24,759 bases of DNA, taken from assembly GCA_023451395.1 (NCBI GenBank), contig JAEXZL010000129.1, positions 1-24,759 on the forward strand, in the 5' to 3' direction. The position numbers and the translations under genes are program-made. Shown piece by piece: positions 1-7,396 of the stretch (positions are counted from its first letter, which is position 1; every line of letters starts with the position of its first letter). The notes beneath the pieces are model-generated. The model saw only the letters and a program-made list of their open reading frames with translations. It was not told where the DNA came from and searched no databases. Source of the DNA: Bacillota bacterium. Lineage in GTDB: Bacteria; Bacillota; Clostridia; Clostridiales; Clostridiaceae.

Positions 1-72
<72 letters not shown>

Positions 73-149
73 AAAAGTTTGATACTTCTCAAAATTACTT
101 AAAAAAATTGCTGGTTTGTGTTTATCTTATACTTCTGTTCTCTGTTCAA

Positions 150-161
150 TTTTCAAAGACC
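150..161 (-). promoter_or_regulatory. boxA-like antitermination site in the rRNA leader
   Basis: The minus-strand leader carries GGTCTTTGAAAA about 80 bases before 16S. This resembles the boxA element (TGCTCTTTGAAAA) through which Nus factors promote rRNA antitermination. The position between promoter and gene is correct. The call rests on the motif alone. Confidence 0.6.
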
Positions 162-191
162 AAATATGTGACATAAACATGTCGCTTTATT

Positions 192-220
192 ATCATATCA
201 CTGAGTTTTGACCTTGTCAA
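192..220 (-). promoter_or_regulatory. rRNA operon sigma-A promoter
   Basis: On the minus strand TTGACA (215-220) is followed after exactly 17 bases by TATGAT (192-197), a near-consensus sigma-A promoter. Transcription would begin near 185, leaving a leader of about 110 bases before 16S. A second, weaker pair (TTCCAA at 289-294, TATTAT at 266-271, 17-base spacer) lies upstream and could be a tandem promoter. I see nothing else between 221 and 418. Confidence 0.85.
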
Positions 221-418
221 CAGTTTTGTTTCGCTGCATCATCGCCTCACTCGGTGACAAGGGATATAATATCATTTTGTATAAATACTTGGAATTACTA
301 GAATGACTTATAATTTAAAAGCAATCTTCATTATCTTATTTGTTCTCTTTTTTTCTGTATTTTACGTATATTGATACACCTGGGCAAGTATATATTACAA
401 CAACGGTATTATATAAGT

Positions 419-472
419 AAAAAAGGAAAGTCTGCTCACAAAATCCCTAAAAAGTTCTGTAAGCACCTTTCC
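419..472 (-). terminator. intrinsic terminator of thyA-folA
   Basis: On the minus strand GGAAAG (467-472) pairs with CTTTCC (425-430), with a partly paired inner stem and a large loop, followed by six T (419-424). It lies just after the folA stop. The long loop makes it less than ideal. Confidence 0.65.
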
Positions 473-489
473 TTAATTTTAACTACTAT

Positions 490-975
490 TTATTTTCTCT
501 TTAATATTTCAAAGGTAAAATCCACTCCTGAAGTATCATCATGAATATCTTCGGATTTTTCCACTACCCATTCCTCTTCATTAATATGAGGAAAATAAGT
601 ATCTCCCTCGTACTCTTCATGAATTCTTGAAAGATAAAGCTTTTTTGCATAGGGGAGCATAATTCTAAATATCTCTCCTCCCCCTATTACAAAATATTCG
701 TCCGCATCATCGATATAGGTCTTTAAATCCTTTATACTTGTGACCACAACCACATCATTATTTTCCACCTTAAAGTTAGGGTCTCTTGTTAAAATGATAT
801 GTGTCCTTCCTGAAAGTATACCTGGCAAGGATGTAAAAGTTTTTCTACCCATTATTATCGTTTTACCGTAAGTTATACTCTTGAAAATTTCCAGATCCTT
901 AGGAACTCTCCATATTAATTTATTATCTTTTCCAATAACTCTGTTATCAGCAACCGCTGCTACAAAACTTATCAT
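490..975 (-). CDS. folA: dihydrofolate reductase
   Basis: The 161-residue protein reduces dihydrofolate to tetrahydrofolate with NADPH in the cytoplasm. It regenerates the dihydrofolate released by ThyA, which is encoded just upstream. The sequence shows the family features: start MISFVAAVADNRVIG, the substrate-binding acid in WRVPKDLEIFK (about residues 22-32), the NADPH motif IIMGRKTF (about 40-47) and VIGGGEIF (about 96-103). The length is normal for bacterial chromosomal DHFR. The ATG shares its first base with the last base of the thyA stop (TAATG), so translation is probably coupled. A terminator follows. Resistance-type DHFRs share this fold, but pairing with thyA marks this as the housekeeping gene. 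Confidence 0.95.
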   Translation of the reverse strand: MISFVAAVADNRVIGKDNKLIWRVPKDLEIFKSITYGKTIIMGRKTFTSLPGILSGRTHIILTRDPNFKVENNDVVVVTSIKDLKTYIDDADEYFVIGGGEIFRIMLPYAKKLYLSRIHEEYEGDTYFPHINEEEWVVEKSEDIHDDTSGVDFTFEILKRK

Positions 976-1769
976 TAAATTGCCACCTCCATTTTTATTG
1001 CCGGATGATATTTATAATCAATAAGCTTAATATCATCAATGGTAAAATCATAAAAATTCTTAATTTCTGGATTTATATAAAGCTTAGGTGCTTCATAAGC
1101 CTCTTCTCTTCTAGATAGTTGAAGCTTCATACCCTGAACCTGATTTTCATATATATGGGCGTTATTAATTACATGGGTAAATAAACCTGGCTTTAGACCA
1201 GTTACCTGAGCAATTAAATGCACAAGAACTCCGTACTGGGTAATGTTAAATGGAATTCCAAGAGGAATATCTCCGCTTCTCTGTACAAGCATACAGTTTA
1301 AGGTATCTCCAGTAACATCCCACATAGTCATAAAAGCACAGGGATAGAGAGAGCCTCCTTCAAGATATGGTATCTGCCATAAGGACATTATATGTCTTCT
1401 ATTTTGAGGATCATTCTTTAAGCCTTCAATTAGCTTATCAATTTGATTGTATTTTTTTACTATATATCCATAGGAGGTTCCAATGGTACCGTCCTCCTTC
1501 ATCCATTCATCCCATATATGTACACCCTCTTCTTGAAGCTTCTTGACATCATTACTTTGGTCTCTGTATATCCATAAAAGCTCCTTCACTGCTGTTTTAA
1601 AGCCAACGAATTTTGTTGTTAAGATAGGAAATTCCTTCTGGAGATTAAATCTAAATATTTGATGAGGGAGTTTATAAGTAGGTATCCCTGTTCTATTTTC
1701 ACTTTCATAATATCCATTGTTTAATATATCTTCTACTACGTTTAAATATTGTGTATCTGTATTATTCAT
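975..1769 (-). CDS. thyA: thymidylate synthase
   Basis: ThyA methylates dUMP to dTMP using methylene-tetrahydrofolate and releases dihydrofolate, which FolA recycles. The 264 residues match the usual ThyA length. The active-site cysteine is C144 in LYPCAFMTMW. Next come the phosphate-binding QRSGD and the nucleotide/folate-binding IPLGIPFN region, with HIYENQ near the end. I chose the ATG at 1769 because AGGAGG sits just before it. A longer open frame reaches 1838, but it would be translated through the promoter region. This is the classic flavin-independent enzyme, not ThyX. It is the first gene of a two-gene operon with folA. Confidence 0.95.
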   Translation of the reverse strand: MNNTDTQYLNVVEDILNNGYYESENRTGIPTYKLPHQIFRFNLQKEFPILTTKFVGFKTAVKELLWIYRDQSNDVKKLQEEGVHIWDEWMKEDGTIGTSYGYIVKKYNQIDKLIEGLKNDPQNRRHIMSLWQIPYLEGGSLYPCAFMTMWDVTGDTLNCMLVQRSGDIPLGIPFNITQYGVLVHLIAQVTGLKPGLFTHVINNAHIYENQVQGMKLQLSRREEAYEAPKLYINPEIKNFYDFTIDDIKLIDYKYHPAIKMEVAI

Positions 1770-1812
1770 ATTAATCCTCCTAAAATTAAGAAAATATAAC
1801 CATAATAATATC

Positions 1813-1821
1813 ATTATAGCA
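1813..1821 (-). promoter_or_regulatory. extended -10 promoter for thyA-folA
   Basis: On the minus strand TGC precedes a perfect TATAAT (1813-1818), an extended -10 element. The -35 position is weak (GTATTG at 17-base spacing). Transcription would start near 1806, about 37 bases before the chosen ATG. Confidence 0.6.
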
Positions 1822-1906
1822 GATATTTTAAAATCCAATACTACTTTTATATTTCCGATTTATTAATTTTCCCCTCTGTGTCGTTATTATAATTAAGATT
1901 TTATAC

Positions 1907-1935
1907 AAAAAACACCCTATCCACTGGGATAAGGT
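1907..1935 (-). terminator. intrinsic terminator of the spore-protein operon
   Basis: Minus strand: ACCTTATCC (1927-1935) pairs with GGATAGGGT (1914-1922) with one mismatch and a four-base loop, followed by a T-rich run (GTTTTTT). It lies eight bases after the stop of the 43-residue reading frame, which supports that frame as the last gene of the operon. Confidence 0.8.
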
Positions 1936-1943
1936 ATTATTGA

Positions 1944-2075
1944 TTAACTGTTCATTGGATTACCATCAAAGTCCTCATATTTTGGAGGAAGCTTTTTGTT
2001 ACCTTTATTTACTGGCAATTTATCTATTTTTATTCTTCTCTTACCTTTATAGTTACTAAGATTTGGTTTGTCCAT
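1944..2075 (-). CDS. small basic protein of 43 residues, third gene of spore-coat operon
   Basis: I do not recognise a family. The frame runs ATG to TAA and reads MDKPNLSNYKGKRRIKIDKL, then a Lys/Asn/Pro-rich middle, then an acidic PKYEDFDGNP segment. It has no membrane segment and no cysteine, and is strongly basic in its first two thirds. AGGTGG sits six bases before the ATG. The gene begins 17 bases after the coat-F gene upstream, and a terminator follows the stop. The context suggests a small spore-associated protein made late in sporulation; this is inference from position only. Short frames can arise by chance, but the ribosome site, spacing and terminator all agree. Confidence 0.7.
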   Translation of the reverse strand: MDKPNLSNYKGKRRIKIDKLPVNKGNKKLPPKYEDFDGNPMNS

Positions 2076-2092
2076 AATATTCCACCTTTTAA

Positions 2093-2338
2093 TTATTTCT
2101 TACTGTATGTCTCTTTAACCTTATCAATTTTCTGTTGCTCTACTTGCTGCTGGGGATACCATCCCTTCTGTGCCATCTTATCATAAACTTCCTTTTCCAT
2201 TGTTAAACTTTCACAAAGGGCTTCCTTAAAGGCAGTATGAATATTAGGAGTTGAAGATTCAATAACTCCATGGAGGTATAAATCACTAACACCTTTAATG
2301 GTAAGCAATATATCCTCCATTAAATTCTTATCATCCAT
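2093..2338 (-). CDS. spore coat protein, CotF domain family
   Basis: The 81-residue, mostly helical protein resembles the coat-F family, a ferritin-like helical fold found in spore coats of Bacillus and Clostridium. The recognisable part is the helix pair around DILLTIKGVSDLYLHGVIES and the stretch FKEALCESLTMEKEVYDKMA, followed by KGWYPQQQ near the C-terminus, which is typical of these proteins. It has no signal peptide, as expected for a protein made in the mother cell. A GGGAG site precedes the ATG. It lies 18 bases after the neighbouring 97-residue gene and 17 before the 43-residue gene, so the three form one operon. Its exact role in the coat cannot be read from sequence. Confidence 0.8.
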   Translation of the reverse strand: MDDKNLMEDILLTIKGVSDLYLHGVIESSTPNIHTAFKEALCESLTMEKEVYDKMAQKGWYPQQQVEQQKIDKVKETYSKK

Positions 2339-2356
2339 AATATGATTTTCTCCCTT

Positions 2357-2650
2357 CTATAAGAGGTTATAAAACTTCCCAAAAATCTCCTGATGCTTTT
2401 TAGTAAGAGACTCAATTAATGTTTTAAGCTCAGGATCTTGAACCCTTCCAGAAAAGTCCTCACACTTTGTCTTAAGGTGCTGCTCATGTCCTAAGGCATC
2501 GTCAATATATAAGAGTTCTTTTGGAGACATTAGATCACTCCTTCTCAAATAGTCTAACAGAGGTATTTCTATAGTTTTTCCTCTATGAGAATAGTATGCG
2601 ACTTGTTCCTCAAGATTATTTATGGCAAACCCTGTATGCCTTTGCAGCAA
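2357..2650 (-). CDS. coat-F/ferritin-like spore protein, probable
   Basis: The roughly 97-residue helical protein has the pattern of small coat-F-like proteins: a helix with LYIDDALGHEQHLKTKC (about residues 47-63), then ELKTLIESLTKKHQEIF near the end, with spaced His and Glu reminiscent of ferritin-like helices. No ATG fits the start. The open frame begins at TTG (2650), with AGAGG about ten bases upstream; a CTG directly before it is an alternative. An in-frame TGA lies six codons above. The start overlaps one strand of a structured element (2639-2723). A sporulation role is inferred from similarity and from the coat-F gene next to it. The start site is uncertain. Confidence 0.65.
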   Translation of the reverse strand: MLQRHTGFAINNLEEQVAYYSHRGKTIEIPLLDYLRRSDLMSPKELLYIDDALGHEQHLKTKCEDFSGRVQDPELKTLIESLTKKHQEIFGKFYNLL

Positions 2651-2723
2651 CAGGCTAAAGCCTCTTCATTTGGAACCTCTTTTCTCTGGTGACAGGCACA
2701 AGAGAAAAGAGATTTCGCAAAGG
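2639..2723. other. structured element with three possible stems (candidate leader RNA)
   Basis: Three complementary pairs nest here. CCTTTGC (2639-2645) pairs with GCAAAGG (2717-2723). Inside it lie an 11-bp perfect stem (2677-2687 with 2701-2711, 13-base loop) and a small AGGC/GCCT hairpin (2652-2655 with 2660-2663). The loop of the long stem repeats ACAGGC (2692-2697), so its AGGC could also pair with GCCT (2660-2663) as a pseudoknot. No T-run follows on either strand, so it is not a plain terminator. As minus-strand RNA it would be the leader of the coat operon and its closing stem would overlap the start codon region. As plus-strand RNA it would precede the MFS gene. I could not match it to a riboswitch class I know. 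Confidence 0.45.
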
Positions 2724-2795
2724 TAAAAACCCTTCCTTTACATTATAAACCTATTAGAGATAGAGCTTTCTAAGCTTATATTAGGCTATGGAATT

Positions 2796-2803
2796 ATTGT
2801 ATG
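2796..2803 (-). promoter_or_regulatory. possible sporulation-type -10 for the coat operon
   Basis: The minus strand reads CATACAAT followed by AA. This matches the -10 of sigma-E promoters (CATACAAT) and fits sigma-K (CATA-N3-TA). A correctly spaced -35 is not evident, so the call is weak. A start near 2788 would give a leader of about 140 bases containing the structured element. Confidence 0.35.
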
Positions 2804-2915
2804 TTGTCAGAAAATATGATAGCATAAAATTACTATAATATGGTCATTTTTCCCGGATTTCTTCTCATATCCTTTGCTATATTTCCGGTTAGTAGGCCAA
2901 GAAATGGAGAGACTT

Positions 2916-4202
2916 ATGAAACTAAATACAAAACGTACAATTTTAGTGGGACTGGCCTTTTTATCTATCTGTTCCTTCTGGCAGGTTTATGACAACATCA
3001 TCCCTCTCATTCTTAAGAATAGCTTCCAAGTGAGCGATACCATTTCCGGTGTTATCATGTCCCTGGATAATGTATTGGCATTATTTATGCTACCCTTGTT
3101 CGGAAAGCTTTCAGATAGTATTGATACTCCCCTTGGCAAAAGGACTCCTTTTATAATAGGCGGTACTTTAGCGGCGGTTATTATCATGCTACTTATACCT
3201 ATTGCAGATAATATTCTTTCTTTACCGTTATTTATTGTTTCCTTGCTTCTTGCACTTATCGCAATGAGTACTTATCGTTCACCTGCGGTAGCACTGATGC
3301 CTGACGTTACACCTAAACCCTTACGTTCAAAGGCTAATGCTGTTATTAACCTAATGGGAGCTGTAGGTGGCATGATAGCTCTTTTACTTATAAAGCTTCT
3401 GGTAGGTTCTGGAGCTAAGCCAAATTATTTCCCACTCTTTATTACTATTGCAATTATTATGATTGCTTCTGTTATTATTTTAGTAATTACAATTAAGGAA
3501 AAGAAGCTTGCCTCAGAGGTTGCCTCTATTGAACTATATGAGAATCCAGAGGAGCAGGAAGAAATCCTCAAATCTGAAATTGCTCCAATGCCTAAAGAGG
3601 TAAAAAGAAGTTTAATATTAATACTTTTATCCGTAGCCTTCTGGTTTATGGGCTATAATGCCGTTACTACTGCCTTTTCAAAATATTATCAAGTATATTG
3701 GGGTCTAGAAGGCAGTGGCTATGCTAACAACCTATTAGTTGCTACTATAGCTGCCATCCTGTCCTATATCCCTGTAGGAGTAATTTCTACAAAAATTGGA
3801 CGAAAGAAAACTATTCTTGGAGGTGTAGTTCTTCTTGGTTCTATGTTTGGTGCAGGCATTTTCTTTACATCTTATACCCCAGCAATAAATGTACTTTTTG
3901 CATTAGTAGGCTTTGCTTGGGCAGCAATAAATGTGAATTCCTACCCTATGGTTGTAGAAATGAGCAAAGGAAGTGATGTAGGAAAGTTTACAGGATATTA
4001 CTATACCTTTTCAATGTCCGCCCAAATAGTGACGCCAATTCTTTCTGGTTACCTTCTTCAGCATGTTGGCTATCACAGTCTATTTCCTTACGCTACCTTT
4101 TTTGTAGCTTTGGCTTTTGTGACTATGTTTTTTGTTAAGCATGGTGACAGTAAGCCTTTAGCAAAAAAGAATAAGCTTGAAGCCTTTGACATAGAGGATT
4201 AA
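2916..4202 (+). CDS. MFS transporter, SLC45/sugar-transporter-like
   Basis: The 428-residue polytopic membrane protein has about twelve hydrophobic segments and a central charged loop (about residues 195-230, rich in Glu). The segment GKLSDSIDTPLGKRTPFIIG between helices 2 and 3 is the SLC45/glycoside-cation symporter version of the MFS loop motif. That group carries sugars or related solutes with protons, but the substrate here cannot be named. I chose ATG 2916 because GGAGAG precedes it; a longer frame starting with TTG at 2874 lacks a ribosome site. A perfect TATAAT lies at 2834-2839 with a poor -35. The gene ends 17 bases before a glycerophosphodiesterase gene, so the pair is an operon. 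Confidence 0.85.
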   Translation: MKLNTKRTILVGLAFLSICSFWQVYDNIIPLILKNSFQVSDTISGVIMSLDNVLALFMLPLFGKLSDSIDTPLGKRTPFIIGGTLAAVIIMLLIPIADNILSLPLFIVSLLLALIAMSTYRSPAVALMPDVTPKPLRSKANAVINLMGAVGGMIALLLIKLLVGSGAKPNYFPLFITIAIIMIASVIILVITIKEKKLASEVASIELYENPEEQEEILKSEIAPMPKEVKRSLILILLSVAFWFMGYNAVTTAFSKYYQVYWGLEGSGYANNLLVATIAAILSYIPVGVISTKIGRKKTILGGVVLLGSMFGAGIFFTSYTPAINVLFALVGFAWAAINVNSYPMVVEMSKGSDVGKFTGYYYTFSMSAQIVTPILSGYLLQHVGYHSLFPYATFFVALAFVTMFFVKHGDSKPLAKKNKLEAFDIED

Positions 4203-4219
4203 TTACTTGGAGGTAAAAA

Positions 4220-5050
4220 ATGACAGCAATTATCATACTTCTAATAACAGTTATAGTTTTAGCTTTACTCTGGCTCCTATTAATTATTCCTAGAATTAAA
4301 GGACCAAATATGGAGGATTTTAAAAAATATCATTATGCCCATAGAGGATATCATGATATTTCTCTAGGCATTCCGGAAAATTCCCCTGATGCCTTTAAGA
4401 AAGCAGTAGATTTAGGTTTTGGTATAGAGCTTGATGTTCATCTTACTAAAGATGGGCAGCTACTTGTTATGCATGATGAAAGTTTATTGAGAACCTGTGG
4501 TGTTCAGCTAAATATCAGTGAACATAACCTTTCAGACTTAAGAAAGCATATGCTCATAGGCAGTACTTCTGCAGCTCCAACCTTAAAAGAGGTTCTAGAT
4601 ATAGTTTCAGGAAAAACACCTCTAGTTATAGAAATAAAACCTGTACATTTAAACCATGGAGCATTAACGGACGCTGTGTGTCGTCAGCTTGAGAGCTATA
4701 ATGGCCTTTACTCCATCGAATCCTTTGATCCAAGGGTGTTATTATGGTTAAAGAAAAATAGACCTGAAATCATAAGAGGACAGCTGCTTATGAACTATAA
4801 AAAAGATAATACTAAAATAAATCCTCTGCTAGGCTTTCTTCTTCAAAACCTACTTACTAACTTTATAACAAAACCTGATTTTATAGCCTATAGAGTTGAG
4901 GACAGAAATACTTTAAGCTTAAAGCTATGCAGAGCTATATATGGTGTTTTAGAATGTAGCTGGACTGTTAAAAGCCCAAAGGATCAAAAAGCTGTCCAGA
5001 AGGATAACGGGGTTATAATATTTGAAGGCTTTAATCCAAATATTATATAA
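4220..5050 (+). CDS. glycerophosphodiester phosphodiesterase, membrane-anchored
   Basis: The 276-residue protein has one N-terminal membrane helix (about residues 3-23) followed by a GDPD TIM-barrel domain. Catalytic landmarks are visible: H41-R42 in AHRGYH, E53 in PENS, E70 and D72 in IELDVH, and H85 in VMHDE. The family cleaves glycerophosphodiesters such as glycerophosphocholine or glycerophosphoglycerol to glycerol-3-phosphate and an alcohol. Positive residues just after the helix (PRIKG) suggest the enzyme domain faces the cytoplasm; this is inference. GGAGG precedes the ATG. It shares an operon with the upstream MFS gene, which may bring in the substrate or handle a product. A short hairpin (5060-5082) and then a strong terminator follow. 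Confidence 0.88.
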   Translation: MTAIIILLITVIVLALLWLLLIIPRIKGPNMEDFKKYHYAHRGYHDISLGIPENSPDAFKKAVDLGFGIELDVHLTKDGQLLVMHDESLLRTCGVQLNISEHNLSDLRKHMLIGSTSAAPTLKEVLDIVSGKTPLVIEIKPVHLNHGALTDAVCRQLESYNGLYSIESFDPRVLLWLKKNRPEIIRGQLLMNYKKDNTKINPLLGFLLQNLLTNFITKPDFIAYRVEDRNTLSLKLCRAIYGVLECSWTVKSPKDQKAVQKDNGVIIFEGFNPNII

Positions 5051-5126
5051 ATAGTAGCTAACACAGATTGATCTGCTGTGTTTAAGCTTATCTTAAGCAA
5101 TACTGCCCTTATAAATTTCTTGAGAT

Positions 5127-5174
5127 AAAAAAAGAACTACTGCACATTTTCCTTGTACAGTAGTTCCTTTTTTT
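5127..5174. terminator. bidirectional terminator between GDPD gene and htpG
   Basis: GAACTACTG (5134-5142) pairs with CAGTAGTTC (5158-5166), flanked by seven A on the left and seven T on the right. It serves both the plus-strand MFS-GDPD operon and minus-strand htpG. Confidence 0.92.
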
Positions 5175-5180
5175 ATTATC

Positions 5181-7055
5181 TTATTTCATTATTTTGCAAA
5201 TATCATTTGTGAACTCTACTGGATCACTTACAGGTAAGCCCTCGATGAGCATTGCTTGATTATAAAGAAGCTTAGTATATAAATCAAGCTTTTCCTTATC
5301 CTCTGAGAAAGCCTTCTTTAAGGAAGTAAAGACCTCATGGTCAACATTTAGCTCCAATACTTTTTCTGCCTTAATATCTTGAGAGTTCGGCATAGCCTTT
5401 AGAATTTTCTCCATTTCAATGGAAAGCTCTCCTTCACTGGTAAAGCAAACAGGATGCTGCTTCAATCTCTTTGATGCTCTTACATCTGCCACCTTACCCT
5501 CTAGTACTTTTTTCATATAATCAAAAAGCTCTTTATTTTCTTCAGAAGCACTCTCATCCTTCTTCTCCTCATCTTCTATTCCTAAATCGCTACCAGATAC
5601 TGATTTAAATTCCTTTTCCTTATAAGACATAAGTATCTTAAGAGCAAACTCATCAATATCTTCAGTAAGATAAAGAATTTCATAACCCTTTTCAGCTACC
5701 ATTTCTGTCTGTGGAAGCTTTTCTATTCTTTCTAAGGATTCACCAGCAGCATAATAGATATACTTCTGATTTTCAGGCATTCCATCTACATATTCCTGAA
5801 GGGTTACAAGCTTCTTTTCCTTTGAGGAATAGAACATTAACAGATCCTGAAGCATCTCCTTGTTAGCCCCAAAATCATTATATACACCAAACTTTAATTG
5901 CCTTCCAAAAGCTTTATAGAATTTTTCATACTTCTCTCTATCATTCTTAAGCAGCTCTAAAAGCTCATTTTTAATCTTATTTTTTAGGTTCTTAGCTATG
6001 AGCTTAAGCTGCCTGTCATGCTGGAGCATCTCACGGCTGATGTTAAAGGATAAATCCTCTGAATCCACCATGCCCTTTACAAAGCTGAAGTAATCAGGCA
6101 AAAGATCCCCACACTTATTCATTATAAGTACTCCATTAGAGTAAAGCTCTAAGCCTTTTTCATATTCCTTTGAATAATAATCATAAGGAATAGTTTCAGG
6201 TATATATAGTATTGAGTTATATCTAACTGCACCATCAACTATGGTATGAATATATTTTACAGGTTTATCAAAGCCATAATGCTTCTCAGTATAGAACTTC
6301 TCATAATCCTCAGCCTTAAGCTCATTCTTATTCTTTCTCCAAATAGGCACCATAGAGTTTATAGTCTTTTCTTCGATAATATCCTCATATTCATCCTCTG
6401 TGCCTTCCTTTAATTTATGTTCAGTTAAGTTCATTTTTATAGGATATCTTATAAAATCAGAATACTTTTTAATAAGGCTCTTAATTTTATATTCCTCTAG
6501 GTACTCATCATACTTTTCATCCTCAGTATTTTCCTTTAGCTTAAGGATTATTTCTGTTCCTGTAGAAGACTTTTCATAAGGTTCTATGGTGTAACCATCA
6601 ACGCCCTCAGACTCCCATTTATAAGCTTCATTGCTATCTAAAGCTTTACTAATAACAGTAACCTTATCTGCCACCATAAAAGCTGAATAGAAGCCCACAC
6701 CAAATTGTCCTATAATATCATAGCCTTCCTTGGCTTCATTTTCCTTCTTAAAGGCTAAGGAGCCACTTTTAGCTATAACACCTAGATTATTTTCTAAGTC
6801 CTCCTTTGTCATTCCTATACCTGTATCAGATATCTTTAATATTCTATTCTCCTTATCAACCTCAATAGTGATATAATAACCATCCTTATCAAAGGTCAAA
6901 TTCTCATCTGTCAGTGCTCTGTAATAAATCTTATCAATAGCATCACTGGCATTGGAGATAAGTTCTCTTAAAAAAATTTCCTTATGAGTATAGATAGAAT
7001 TAATCATTAAATCCAGCAGTCTTTTAGACTCTGCCTTAAACTCTTTTCTTTCCAC
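5181..7055 (-). CDS. htpG: molecular chaperone HtpG (Hsp90)
   Basis: HtpG is the bacterial Hsp90, a cytoplasmic ATP-driven dimeric chaperone that helps client proteins fold under stress. The 624 residues contain the N-terminal GHKL ATPase: FKAESKRLLDLMINSIYTHK, catalytic E31 and N35 in RELISNASDAID, ISDTGIGM near residue 80 and GQFGVGFYSAFMVAD near 120. The middle domain has the SFNISREMLQHD segment. The length is normal. I chose GTG at 7055 because GGGAG lies eight bases upstream and the N-terminus then aligns with other HtpGs; an in-frame GTG at 7073 is less likely. A sigma-A promoter and a perfect CIRCE operator precede it, so HrcA repression is expected. It is a single-gene unit. Confidence 0.97.
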   Translation of the reverse strand: MERKEFKAESKRLLDLMINSIYTHKEIFLRELISNASDAIDKIYYRALTDENLTFDKDGYYITIEVDKENRILKISDTGIGMTKEDLENNLGVIAKSGSLAFKKENEAKEGYDIIGQFGVGFYSAFMVADKVTVISKALDSNEAYKWESEGVDGYTIEPYEKSSTGTEIILKLKENTEDEKYDEYLEEYKIKSLIKKYSDFIRYPIKMNLTEHKLKEGTEDEYEDIIEEKTINSMVPIWRKNKNELKAEDYEKFYTEKHYGFDKPVKYIHTIVDGAVRYNSILYIPETIPYDYYSKEYEKGLELYSNGVLIMNKCGDLLPDYFSFVKGMVDSEDLSFNISREMLQHDRQLKLIAKNLKNKIKNELLELLKNDREKYEKFYKAFGRQLKFGVYNDFGANKEMLQDLLMFYSSKEKKLVTLQEYVDGMPENQKYIYYAAGESLERIEKLPQTEMVAEKGYEILYLTEDIDEFALKILMSYKEKEFKSVSGSDLGIEDEEKKDESASEENKELFDYMKKVLEGKVADVRASKRLKQHPVCFTSEGELSIEMEKILKAMPNSQDIKAEKVLELNVDHEVFTSLKKAFSEDKEKLDLYTKLLYNQAMLIEGLPVSDPVEFTNDICKIMK

Positions 7056-7142
7056 TGATAACTCTCCCTTCACTATTTAGCCTCCAGTAATACCCTAGGC
7101 TATGCTTTTTATAAAAGTAAAATTGCTATAATTTATGAACTG

Positions 7143-7169
7143 TTAGCACTCTATGATGTAGAGTGCTAA
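7143..7169 (-). promoter_or_regulatory. CIRCE operator (HrcA binding site) of htpG
   Basis: TTAGCACTC (7143-7151), nine bases, GAGTGCTAA (7161-7169): an exact match to the CIRCE inverted repeat. It begins a few bases downstream of the predicted transcription start, the usual place for HrcA repression. Confidence 0.97.
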
Positions 7170-7181
7170 CTCCATAATTTT

Positions 7182-7210
7182 TATATAACACATTCTGAAA
7201 ATACTGTCAA
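7182..7210 (-). promoter_or_regulatory. sigma-A promoter of htpG
   Basis: Minus strand: TTGACA (7205-7210), 17 bases, TATATA (7182-7187). Transcription would begin near 7175, directly before the CIRCE element. I see nothing else in 7211-7358. Confidence 0.85.
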
Positions 7211-7358
7211 CAGGCTAAAAAAGCAATAACTAAGAGTTAAATCTCTATAATCAACCTAAACCAATTTTTAGGCTCCCCAGTATTTAATTTTGGTGATTTT
7301 TCCATTATAAAAATAAAGCACTCCAATATATTGATTTTACACTTCCTTATTAATCCAT

Positions 7359-7388
7359 AAAAAAAGCAGGCATTTTAAAAATGCCTGC
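7359..7388 (-). terminator. intrinsic terminator of the NSS transporter gene
   Basis: Minus strand: GCAGGCATTTT (7378-7388) pairs with AAAATGCCTGC (7366-7376), followed by seven T. It lies eight bases after the stop codon. Confidence 0.92.
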
Positions 7389-7396
7389 CATTCATC

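Noticed and set aside
1770..1838. N-terminal extension of thyA
   Set aside because: It would be translated from within the promoter region and has no ribosome site. The downstream ATG has AGGAGG and gives the normal protein length.
2600..2760. A known riboswitch (glycine or c-di-GMP type) suggested by CAGGCACAAG and CGCAAAGG
   Set aside because: The surrounding conserved bases and stem order of those classes are missing. Only short strings match, so I report an unassigned structure instead.
2987..3187. Minus-strand frame inside the MFS gene
   Set aside because: Antisense to conserved transporter sequence, with no start signals.
5060..5082. AACACAG/CTGTGTT hairpin after the GDPD gene as the main terminator
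   Set aside because: No T-run follows. The stronger hairpin at 5127-5174 fits better.
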